This document shows, one piece after another, positions 55,174-64,000 of a stretch of 64,000 nucleotides of DNA. The notes below the pieces were generated by a model, which was not told where the DNA came from, did no database searches, and was given only the letters and a program-made list of their open reading frames with translations. This DNA is from Ceratothoa steindachneri (lineage: Eukaryota; Arthropoda; Malacostraca; Isopoda; Cymothoidae). The stretch is taken from assembly GCA_963969495.1 (NCBI GenBank), contig OZ018328.1, positions 620,001-684,000 on the forward strand, given 5' to 3'. Each line of letters starts with the position of its first letter. The first letter of the stretch is position 1. The position numbers and the translations under genes are program-made.

Positions 55174-57244
55174 ACACCTCCAATCAAAGAACTTAATGGG
55201 GGGGGAAGACTCCCGGGAACTCAAAACAACTTACTCAACCTAGTCGAGATTAGCAAAGTTGTATTTCTTTGAGCCCTCTCTTACATTAAGTTTCCTTACA
55301 CATGAGCGCCCTCGCGCGCGTTTACACAGGCAATGTGTCGAACTAGACATACTCGATTTACAATTTTAGATAAAAATAACAAATCCTTAATTCATCGATT
55401 ACCCCCAAAAAACAAAAAAAAAAAACAAGCTACTTCCTTACATTTCTAAGTTTTTGCGAACTTAAATCCTACCGATAAATTTTAACACGTACAACCAATG
55501 AAAACATGGTTTCACCCTCATTAGGTACTGAAATAACCCTCAATGGTATTTCGTCTCCGCCTATAGAGAAGCTGTACTTTATCTGCTCCTTTGATGTAGC
55601 TAATACTAAAATGGTGCTCTAATACCAATACTTTACCGCGCCTGAGTCGGCCGTTCGGGTTATTGAGTCTACCCCAGTATGTTACTAAATGGTAGCGGTA
55701 TTTCAACCTACTCGACTTACCCATATTATACTACTTGACTACCTTTAAATTGAACATTATGGCTAGAGCAGACTGTTGCAGCGGGGCATAATTGATGAGA
55801 ACTTGAGTCCCATAGCTCTCCTTTAACCAGATGCACGGGAAGATCGTGTCTGGGTTCGATCTTTGGGGATCAAGAAAACTTTTCCCTGCGAGGTCGTTAA
55901 TGGGCGTGGCGCTCACTACGACTTGACGATTTAGCGGTAACTCCGTGGACGTTCCGTTCGGGGAGGAGACTACTAGGGGTAGGGGATACTCATCCATGTC
56001 TACGATTTGACTAGTCTTACCTGGGTGTATCGCAATAGCACCTCTTTCCTCCTTCTTTGTCAACTCATTTGACTCACTTCTCTTAGTAGGTAGTTCCTCA
56101 GGTACATCTGCTCTTACCTCTACCCTACTTTCTACTTCTTTCCTGATAACCACATTTGGCTGAGTTCTCCTCGTAGGTTCTTCCTTAGGTACACATGCTG
56201 GTACCTCATCCCTACTTTCTACTTCTTCCGTCGTTACCCCATTTGGCTGGGTTTCCCTCGATGGTCCTTTCTCAGGTCCAGGCAGAGCTCCAACTTCCTC
56301 GACCTCTATCAGATTCTCGATAGGTGCTCTTTCGAGTGCGAGCAAACTTTCCTTTTCTTCTCTCTCTTCTCTTTCAGCTTGAGCAAGATATTTTTGCCTC
56401 TGTATTCTTCTTTCATCTATTTCTTTTTTAATCTTTATTCTCCTCTCTTTCGACTCTTTTTTCCTCTTTATTCTCCTTTCCTCGGCTTCTTGTTCTGCTT
56501 TCGCTATTTTCTTTTCCCGTCGAGTTCTTCTTTCTTCATCTTCCAGCTTTATCATTATTCTCTTTCTTCATCTTCCATTTATATCCTTATTCTGAATTCT
56601 CGTGCTTCTCTTTTCAACAGTATTATTCTTTCGCTTGTATAACCTCCTCTCAGCATTCTTCTTTCCTCTGTTTCTATTTTCCGCTGTACATATTCGGGAT
56701 TCTTCACTTTTTCGGTTCATCCGTATCTCCATTAATTCACGTTCTCTGTTATCCTCTCTTATTATATCCTCTGTTTCTCTCTCAAACTTTATTAATTCTT
56801 GTTCTTCTTCTATATCCAAAATTCTTTTTTCTTCTTCACAATCTATTCTTAGTTCTGCCATGACGTAGTCATGCATCTCTGTGCCTTCAAGTCCCAGACT
56901 TTGGGCTTGTTCGTAAAATCTTTTGACCGGATCCATTTCGTGTTGGTCCGTCGATTTTTCCTTTCTTTATTCTCAGGTAATTATGCCACCACTCACCAGG
57001 TAGCGCTCAGCATAACTTACCCTTAATCCCACTACTATGCTGATTGAAATACCGCTCCCGACAACAAATTTACCACTTGACCTACTAATTACCTTTAGAT
57101 TGTTACCACCCCTAACTCACCAATTTTCCTCTCGTCAATTATTCTCTTATTCCTGATATTCCTTTACGTGTTTGCTCTTTCTTAAATAGACACTGCTGGG
57201 TTCTCTCTAATAACAACCTACAAACCTGACACCACTTTTATTTA
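55174..57244 (-). pseudogene. Internal region of LTR element: gag-like protein and RNase H fragment
   Basis: A gag-like ORF starts at 56936 (MDPVKRFYEQAQSLGLEGTE) and shifts frame near 56560 before continuing to 55731. Its first 270 residues are extremely rich in Glu, Arg and Lys and probably form a long coiled coil; the rest is Pro/Glu-rich. The start resembles gag of arthropod Ty3/gypsy elements, though I recognise only the general pattern. At 55521-55720 LNNPNGRLRRGKVLVLE and HFSISYIKGADKVQ match the C-terminal part of gypsy RNase H. Everything between is deleted. Confidence 0.72.
57226..57234 (-). promoter_or_regulatory. Candidate primer-binding site
   Basis: On minus TGGTGTCAG, 10 nt past the 5' LTR end. 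Complementary to a tRNA 3' end CTGACACCA. Position fits; identity of the tRNA is not established. Confidence 0.45.
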
Positions 57245-58820
57245 TGTCGTAGAATTTTCCTCCTTTTTGTTCTATTCTAAGAGTGCTAAGAGTGTCTAAT
57301 ATATACTTTGATATCTTGATATCTTAAAGAACAGAGCCGTTCCGAAACACGTAAGGATATATAAGAGAAACGCAAAATAATCCCAAAATAAACTTATATT
57401 TTAACTTTAACCATTGAATACACAATATCTAAACATTAATTACAGCAATACTCTGAATATTATCCTAAACAAGAATTAAATAAATTATTTTACCCACAAA
57501 AATTGGTTAATTTCTCTACACACAACAATAATATAAGAATTAGGCTTACGGACTTATCTGGAGTTTAAAGGGCCTCAGAAATATTATTGACCCACGACGC
57601 GTGCCGACTTGCCAGATGTAGCTGGGCGAAATCACACGGTTGTTTTGGTGACGGTGGCAGCTGGGGGGTCCACACGTTCTTCCGGGGGGGGGGGGGGTTC
57701 TTCAAGGATGAGAACAATTACGGTGCTTTATGCAACACCTAGGCAGTCGTGGTCTCTCTGGCGAGAGTGAGTCGAACTTGGTTCTTAAATCAAGTTAACT
57801 TGGAGTGCGGTGTGACCACCGAGTAACGAGCTCGAGGAGGAGCTTTTCTCCTTCGTTACTTATTTCCTTATGGACGAGGACTGAACTCGGGGAGGGTCTT
57901 CTTCAAGGACAAGGATCGATGAGACGGGGTTTCTCTAACGAGAATAAGTTACTTAAAGTTCGGTTTGGTAACCAAGGAACTAGATCGAGGATGAGCTTCT
58001 TCTTAGTTCTAGTCTTCTTCAAGGGCGAGAATAACGGAGGGGGGATTCTCTGACGAGAATAAGTTGAACTTGGTTCCTCACCAAGTTAACTTGAGAGTTC
58101 GGTGTGGCCACCGAGTAACGGGCTCGAGGGGGAGCCTTTTCCTTCTTTTCTTAATTCCTCAAGGACGAGGAATACCCCTGGTGTTTAAGGTGCACCAGGA
58201 TATGAGGAGTCTCTCTGGCGAGAGTAAGTTGAACTTACCAAAGTTAATTTATCGTTTGGTTTGATAACCAGGGACTTAGCTCCAGGATGAGCTTCTTCTT
58301 AGCCCCTTAAGGTAGGTAGCCCTGCCTCTCTTGCAGGGTACTTCTTGGTCTGGCGAGCCAAGTACACTACCTCTCCAGTCTCGGTAGTTCGGTTTGATCC
58401 GAAGACTTCGTCACCTAGAGACTGACGTATACTACCACGATTTTCCTTAGAGTTCCTCATTTATACCTCGTCACCCCACTGGGGGAGTGGTAATGGGGGA
58501 AGGGGCTTGAGGACGGTCCCAGGAGAGTTCTTTTTCCAAACGGTTTTTCACACGAAGTCAAACATCGGCTCCTCGTTAGCCTTCGAGATTTGGAGAGACA
58601 CGTCTCCAATTTCTTATTTGACGTGAAACTGGATCTCACTCTCCTGGGGGAGATCTTTCATTTTGACCTTTAAGGTCTTTCATGGCACCAAAATAGGCAA
58701 CGCTGCGGTTACGCAATGGATCCGCCGATGCCTGGGGCGGATGTCTTTGCGGTAACCGCTTTGTGACTGCCCCGCGAGTGAACGGGGGGGAGGGGGCGGG
58801 AAAGTGACGATTTCCCTACA
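57245..58820 (-). repeat. LTR, right copy (5' LTR)
   Basis: 1,576 bp direct repeat of 53625-55173. Carries an extra block CTTCTTGGTCTGGCGAGCCA near 58342-58361 absent from the left LTR. Confidence 0.92.
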
Positions 58821-58825
58821 TTCCT
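58821..58825. repeat. LTR element target-site duplication, right copy
   Basis: TTCCT, identical to 53620-53624. Confidence 0.88.
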
Positions 58826-59061
58826 ATTTATGGTACCATAACTATATTCCTATTTTTGTGTTTTATTTAAGTGATGAAGAATTTGTAAAATTCATAAATG
58901 ACATTTTTTTAAAATTCTGAAGTAACAATAAATAGTTCAATAAAAAGTTGTTTTGTGAAAGTTATGGCTGTCCTAAACTTCTTATGTACACTGTGGAAGG
59001 GAAAGGGGATAACCGTAGGTGAGGTTCGCCCAAGGCGTCATGTGGGCTAGGACTGCCACGG
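58826..59061 (+). other. hAT 3' non-coding end with terminal inverted repeat
   Basis: Resumes hAT sequence after the LTR element. The last 35-40 bp form the right terminal repeat ending GACTGCCACGG; the canonical CCACTG end is altered to CCACGG. Confidence 0.78.
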
Positions 59062-59069
59062 TACACAGG
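59062..59069. repeat. hAT target-site duplication, right copy
   Basis: TACACAGG, one mismatch from CACACAGG at 49915-49922. Confidence 0.85.
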
Positions 59070-59470
59070 CACAAGCAACATGTCCAATTCGATGTAGGAG
59101 CTTACCGGGACACGAAGGTACCCAGCTTTAATAAACTGCAGTAGTCCTTGACGTTCGAACGTTAAAACCATTGTGGCTGTTGGGACTCTAGTAAAGCCTA
59201 CAGTTTTAGTCACCCTGTGTACATGTGTGACGCGATGCGAAGTAAGCTAGCTCTAGAGACAGGTGAGGTCATAGTCACTGAATTTATTGTAACGGACGAT
59301 ACCTTTGACAAAATTCGACGTGGATGGGGCGAAACGTTTACGGGAACTTATGCAATCGAAGACAGATTTCGCGCAAAATTATGTTGAGAGTGCTATGACA
59401 CCTCGACTACGATATCACCACTACCGTTTGACGACATCCGGTGGGGTTATAGCAATGCCTCTGGGCATTC
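59070..59470 (-). pseudogene. H5, upstream part: gag RRM-like region and first knuckle
   Basis: Minus-strand, three frames: VPVNVSPHPRRNFVKGI (about 59300-59350), ELASHRVTHVHRVTKT, then VPTATMVLTFERQGLLQFIKAGYLRVPV (shown here in pieces around VLTFERQ and KAGYLRV) and HRIGHVACAC at 59070-59100. This matches the H1 sequence STMNFVKGVVYARKL, PTPTLFVTFD and VRAGWYRYSV. The first knuckle is cut at the hAT duplication and the next knuckle starts at 49914, so this is the N-terminal side of the H5 gag. Confidence 0.82.
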
Positions 59471-59496
59471 CTATAATATAAACCTCCTGGGAAACT

Positions 59497-59499
<3 letters not shown>

Positions 59500-59529
<30 letters not shown>
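59500..59529. repeat. (AT)n microsatellite
   Basis: About 15 AT units at the upstream edge of H5. Confidence 0.92.
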
Positions 59530-59531
<2 letters not shown>

Positions 59532-60035
59532 TCATTTATTATCTATAAAATTCAATTCTTTTGTCATTTAAATAATTCATTAAGCATTACTTTAACTTGT
59601 CAATTTAATCATTTAGTAATACTACTTTAACTGTTAATTTAATCATTTTACTTATCTTTGTCAATTTAAACTTTTAAATTAATTTACTTCAACTTTTGTA
59701 AATTAAATCATTTATGTTAAACTTAATAATTAATTAATTCATTTATTTTCTTGTCAATTCAATTAACGTATACTGTTCCAAACAACATCTCTTAAATTTC
59801 ACACACAAACAAACAAATACACGTTCCCAGCTCGACCAAATAAGCACGCGAACCTGCCCACTCGACTCGCTGCTCTCGTCGTCTAAAGGTGGCAACCATT
59901 CCTTCTACAATTATTCATTTACCTCCAAATAAATCATACCCAGTTAATTCCACTTACATTCTTTGCAAACAACAATACGAGAGTAAGTCCAAATTATTTT
60001 TACTTCTCATTGCAGTCCAAATTCACAGTCCATTA
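59530..60035. other. AT-rich low-complexity spacer
   Basis: Repeated TTAACTTGTCAATTTAATCATTTA-like phrases, each varied, give a loose tandem pattern of about 40 bp (59560-59760). No gene recognised. Confidence 0.5.
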
Positions 60036-60039
60036 TAGA

Positions 60040-60225
60040 TACTGTAGATGGGGAGAGTAGGAAAAGGGGGCAAAGAAAAAATAATAGCGTAGGCGAGTTG
60101 CGAACAGCTTCCCGCGTTGCTGGACCACTGTTAGCCAGCGGTGAATCCACTCGGCCATCCTGAGTCTCAAAAAAGACTCATTCAAACGAAGCTTTTAAGC
60201 CGCTCGCCTGCACTTCTCGTACGCT
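60040..60225 (-). mobile_element. tRNA-like SINE candidate, copy 1
   Basis: On minus, TGGCCGAGTGG (60147-60157) fits an RNA polymerase III box A and GTTCGCAACTC (60095-60105) approximates box B, about 50 bp apart as in long-variable-arm (Ser/Leu) tRNAs. An anticodon-like stem-loop CCGCTG-GCTAA-CAGTGG lies between. Acceptor and T stems do not pair, so this is not a working tRNA. About 183 bp is repeated at 60338-60515. Confidence 0.5.
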
Positions 60226-60337
60226 ATACAACCCCCTTCCTAGAAGCGGAGCATATTTTGAAGAAATGAAGAGAGCCCGTTTGGAAATGTCATCCAAGGG
60301 CTAACTCTCCCCCTCCCGGGTCTGGGCACCATGGTAG

Positions 60338-60515
60338 ATAGAGGAGAGTAGGAAAAGGGGCAAAGAAAAAATAATAGCATAGGCGAGTTGCGAACAGCTT
60401 CCCGCGTCGCTGGACCACTGTTAGCCAGCGGCGAATCCACTCCGCCATCCTGAGTCTCAAAAAAGACTCATTCAAACGAAGCTTTTAAGCCGCTCGCCTG
60501 CACTTCTCGGACGCT
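60338..60515 (-). mobile_element. tRNA-like SINE candidate, copy 2
   Basis: Over 90% alike by eye to 60040-60225, same orientation, 290 bp downstream. Box A reads TGGCGGAGTGG and box B GTTCGCAACTC is unchanged. Either two insertions or a local duplication. Confidence 0.5.
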
Positions 60516-61678
60516 ATAAAACTTTGAAATACTCTAAATTACGACACTATATTACTTAAAACTCAATATTATTTACTATATCAAAGATACTCTATATTAC
60601 TATATTATTATTTACTCTGATATTCACTCTATATTTTTACACCATATTTACTTAACCCTCTTATCTCTGTACATTCGTTGATTTTTATGAATATATTTAT
60701 ATTTGTCTAATTGTCTTTCTTAACGCCCAAGTCATTATTCCAAAATTTACTTCGCTGTCGCATTAGGCCTAAAGCTAACGGCAGACATCTTCGATCAAAC
60801 AAAATTTATGGGTATGGTTTTCGAAACGCTATCTAGGCTGATTTATTAACCGAAGATAAATCACATTGATAACCATAAACTATAGAGTTAACCACAGCGG
60901 GACTCAAATAATTCATTAACATGAAACACATCCACTTTTGCAATTGGGGTGTCAGATCACGAACTCATGACCAGAAAGTGGGGATAATCTAAATCACGGT
61001 CCACATCGTTGGCATAGGGATCCAACCAGCGAGGGAAGGCTGAGAGGGTAGCTGAAGGACGTTTGGCATGAGAACCCTTACGAGAATGGGAGGCTTTAGG
61101 TTTATGGCTAGCAATTACAAAAAGAAAAAACCTTCACATTCTAAATCGGGACTCCCCACCATGGAGGCATACAAGGGCCCAGCACTACTGCAACTTTAGA
61201 TTCAGTTACACCCGGTGTGTGCTCTTATAGAATGGATACGGATCCATCACACCATCTTTATAGACCAAAGAGGCTATCCGAGTTCTACTACGCGAAGAGA
61301 AAAGGGGCCAATAAGGGGTTTTCTCCTTGTGAATCAGCAGACAAAGGTGCTAGAGATGCCCAGTGTCGAGGAATAGGTCACTCCCCAGACAATACGTCTA
61401 TATATACATATATGTATCTATTGGTTGAGAGGAAAGAGATAAAAGCCACGAGAATATGTATATATAAGATTACATACACATATATCCTCTAGTGTACGTA
61501 CGCGTCCTTCGCTACGTACAAGTACGTTCACTTCGTAAAAGTAATCCGTTGATTACGAGGTATAAGAGTGCGATTTTAATATAGGGGCCGATAGCGTTTG
61601 ATGAGTTTACCAAGTTGCAGTTCAAGGATATATTTAAAGAGTGAAAACCCCAAATATATTTTTTTAATAAATCACTAG

Positions 61679-61681
<3 letters not shown>
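60516..61681. other. Spacer without recognised gene
   Basis: AT-rich up to about 60900, then mixed. A minus-strand stretch with PRWLDPYANDVDRDLDYPHF (near 60975-61035) looks protein-like but I cannot assign it. Confidence 0.35.

Positions 61682-61762
<81 letters not shown>
61682..61762. repeat. (AT)n microsatellite
   Basis: About 40 AT units. Confidence 0.95.
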
Positions 61763-61765
<3 letters not shown>

Positions 61766-63085
61766 GGGAAGTATAGGAAATGTAAATAAGGATAATACTG
61801 ACAGACTATAGAAAATTGGCAATCGGGTAACGTAAATTACTTATTAATTAGCTTTTAAATGGGATACTATAAATCAGTTATACAGAAGGAATATTTAAAA
61901 GTCGGAAAGCAGGTCGATTAACGGGATGCAATCGTTTTACCTTAAAGGGAGTCCTCGAGGAAGGGGCCCGTTTTTGCGAATCGGCGCGGGGGAATGGAGA
62001 CGAAAAATGGTCGTGATTCTCGCCCGAATATCCTGATGGTGGCGAGGATGAAGGGAAGGGGGGACCAGAAGACGAGTTTACGATCCTCCTTGAAGACGAA
62101 TGAAGGCACCTCTGCTCCAGAGAAGTGCAACCTCCAAAAATTGAGACTCCGACACGGCTCGGCGCGAAATCTCACACAGGAAAGTAAAGATCCTTGAGGG
62201 GGGTTCTGATGAGATGAGAAGAATCCCGGCCAGTCCTTCGGGGAGAAAACGATTCGAGGCTTTGCTCTGAACAGAGTAAGCCTTCACAAAAGAGATGGAT
62301 CTGCCTGGTGAGATCCAACCTCGGTGGTATACGCGAATACCAGGGACTTAGAGAAACAGATACACGATCTAAACCGAAGGCGACGAGATCTCAAATCAAT
62401 CTGCCGATCTTTGAAAAACTCAGGGTATTTATATGACGGCCATTTTTGTGATGTTCAATCGCTGAGAGGCATAGACGTCTGAAAGAAAGTTTCCGGCACC
62501 GAGAGGGATTAGCTTTTTGTCGCCCGACACCGGTCTTAATCGTCTCTAACGATGTGGGTGTGAAATTTCGGCTATCCTTTTCCCGACTACGGAGATTAGC
62601 ATTTCATCGGCGATGTGAAAGCTTTTAGCGGCCAGCTTAACTGATTTTCAAATTCTTTCTTCTTTTATTTTTCTCCTTGGATACAGAGCTTTTTAATACA
62701 CGTGGAGTTATAGTTAGAAGACATAGGGAGGGAAGGAATTCAAGAAACAAAAGAAGGGGGTATTCTTCTTGGCATCCCCTTTTCCCTTACACCCAGCCTC
62801 ATCCGACCTTCATAAAAGAATAATTCAGAATCAGTCCGAAAAAAAGAGCAGAGTTCAGGTATCTTTCGGGGCCAATAAATAAGAGAAAGAAGAGCGGAAA
62901 ATAAAGGGCAACAAATAAAGTAAGTGGGAGAGGGGGAGGAGTATATTAAAAGTCTGGTTCGCAGCATCAGGGAAACCGTAAGGGCCCCAGTGCTGAATCC
63001 CCTCGACACATGAAGACCAGAGCCTCTTTGAGGCCAACGCTGAAGAAAGAAAAGGTTCCAGAGAAAGAAGGGGAGGCAGTCTCTA
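61763..63085. other. Spacer without recognised gene
   Basis: Mixed composition. Short frames on both strands show no recognised motif. A polypurine-rich stretch lies at about 62880-62945. Confidence 0.35.
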
Positions 63086-63089
63086 TCCC

Positions 63090-63250
63090 GCCCTCAAACG
63101 GAAATCGTCGCCCTAATCACTTTGAGATCGCCCCCTCCCAATATTACACAACCATCAAGTACGTGACAGTACCTTGACCTTTGCCGAAACCGTACAAAAA
63201 ACTACATATAATCATAGCTCCTGCTACTTGATCTCGCTATATATCTCTAC
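63090..63250 (+). repeat. H-family fragment, repeat of 46755-46935
   Basis: Same order of conserved words as in H4 (TCAAACGGAAATCGTCG, GATCGCCCCCTCCCAATAT, CTATATATCTCTACGTGT). It ends where the 5' terminus of H6 begins, so two H-family pieces lie in tandem. Confidence 0.68.
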
Positions 63251-63254
63251 GTGT

Positions 63255-64000
63255 ACTCATAAGGCCACGGTGATTTTCTTTCCTGGCCACCATGCTGACG
63301 GGACCTAGCTCCCGTCCGTCCCAGCTTAGACTCCCCCCCCCCTTCGCTAACGCCTAATCTCTGTCTCATCTACCCACTACCTCTATAATTGTGCCCCTGT
63401 TTTCTGTAGTTCCTTTACAATAACCTTTTCTCTACCCTTTTGATGGCCCCTTGTCCTCCCCATGGACCTCCTCGATCACAACCCGATGTGAGGTGTGGTG
63501 ACCCTATCTGCTCAGAAGCCAGTCACCAAGCTGGATCCGTCATCACGACCTACCTACCACGTGTACGATTTGGTCCGGGTCTTTCCCAAGGGGTGGCAGA
63601 GAAGGCGTATACCACCCCGCTAAGTGATATGGCCGAGGACAATAAAAGGTGCCCAATAGTGCCGTTCTCTTCTTAGAGTCACTATTGGCCGTCACGAACA
63701 GAGGTAGTGAAATCTTATATACGTCCATGGAGAATGCACAAAAACTCTCCCCATTACCCCCACTTTACAATCAACGAAGCTGCTCTCGGGCAACTCCAAA
63801 GAAGAAAAGGAGCCCACCCCATGCTTTCTCAGGAGCTTTCTTTATCCCTCTTCTACCGAAGAAGAGGCTTACTTCTCTCCTAGGTCTACGGTTGAGGTGG
63901 ACTCCTCCTCATTCCCTTGTCCTGAGGCGTCCTTGGACGACTTCTACCTTTCCAGCGGCAGTCCCCAATTTAAATTCACAGGGGCCTCCAAGGAGAGCAA
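63255..64000 (+). mobile_element. H6: 5' end and ORF1 start of an RNase H LINE, continuing past the window
   Basis: GGCCACGGTGATTTTCTTTCC followed by CCATGCTGACGGGAC matches the H1 5' terminus, with about 450 bp of 5' UTR following. From about 63740 a plus-strand frame is open to the window edge: KLLSGNSKEEKEPTP, then STEEEAYFSPRST and FPCPEASLDDF, which align with TGEEAYSSPSPT and SPPSLEV at the start of H1 ORF1. Because the 5' end is present and ORF1 is open, H6 could be a better preserved copy; its 3' part lies outside. Confidence 0.78.

Larger units (their letters stand above)
53625..58820 (-). mobile_element. LTR retrotransposon, non-autonomous (gag remnant and RNase H scrap only)
   Basis: 5,196 bp with two direct LTRs of about 1.55 kb, each starting TGTCGTAGAATT and ending CCCTACA on plus, within a TTCCT duplication. 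Internal genes read on minus, so the 5' LTR is the right-hand copy. A candidate primer-binding site TGGTGTCAG lies at 57234-57226, 10 nt inside that LTR, matching a tRNA 3' end of CTGACACCA type (Leu/Ser-like). The interior of about 2.07 kb has a gag-like ORF and a small RNase H fragment, with protease, most of RT and integrase missing. LTRs are very similar, implying a young insertion. Confidence 0.92.

Noticed and set aside
54182..58264. Paired 66-82 codon plus-strand frames present twice
   Set aside because: They lie inside the two LTRs, so the duplication reflects the LTRs, and no coding signature is present.
60085..60160. Functional tRNA gene
   Set aside because: Box A and B are present, but acceptor and T stems do not pair and the anticodon loop is irregular; treated as a SINE candidate.

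Overview
The window looks like repeat-dense nuclear DNA from a eukaryote, most likely an arthropod. The evidence is the set of element families: Jockey-type and RNase H-bearing non-LTR retrotransposons (LINEs), a CR1-like LINE with an esterase-type ORF1, Ty3/gypsy elements, a mariner, an intron-containing hAT transposase of the TTF/ZMYM type, long (AT)n tracts and short TTAGG runs. No intact host gene, rRNA or functional tRNA could be supported. Nearly every coding stretch belongs to a mobile element and carries stops, frameshifts or deletions. Labels used below: J1-J5 are Jockey-type LINE copies without a visible RNase H; H1-H6 are RNase H LINE copies; C1 is the CR1-like LINE.

Layout. 1-7.9 kb: J1 (minus strand) is split in its endonuclease by a 4.6 kb H1 insertion flanked by an exact 13 bp target-site duplication; J2 (minus) follows, its reverse transcriptase open except for one stop. 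8.1-12.7 kb: a decayed Ty3/gypsy element (minus), ending in an (AT)n tract that fuses it to J3. 12.75-16.05 kb: J3 (minus). 16.06-20.1 kb: J4 (plus), carrying a roughly 235 bp-arm palindrome inside its RT. 20.4-25.8 kb: J5 (plus), the most complete J copy, with a hairpin-studded 3' UTR. 26.1-26.6 kb: a repeat matching the sequence beside the gypsy element, probably an LTR. 27.4-28.3 kb: a broken Rep gene of the circular single-stranded (CRESS) DNA virus type. 30.7-31.7 kb: an internally deleted mariner with terminal inverted repeats and TA duplication. 32.0-32.8 kb: relic H2.

33.0-36.8 kb is a strand-biased G/T-rich satellite. 39.2-43.5 kb holds C1 (minus), next to a second, severely truncated copy; both sit in GAA/GAT microsatellite. 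44.8-48.2 kb holds H3 (minus) and H4 (plus), arranged as expected from one twin-primed insertion. 48.2-59.5 kb is a three-level nest: H5 gag (minus) interrupted by a hAT element (49923-59061, 8 bp duplication), itself interrupted by a 5.2 kb LTR retrotransposon (53625-58820, 5 bp duplication). 60.0-60.5 kb holds two copies of a tRNA-like SINE candidate. From 63.25 kb to the end is the 5' end and ORF1 start of H6 (plus).

The elements do not form a pathway. The window records successive insertion, inversion and decay, with order of events readable from target-site duplications. The points most worth following are the endogenous viral Rep, the three-level nest, the covarying small hairpins in LINE 3' UTRs, the twin-priming structure and the RT palindrome.
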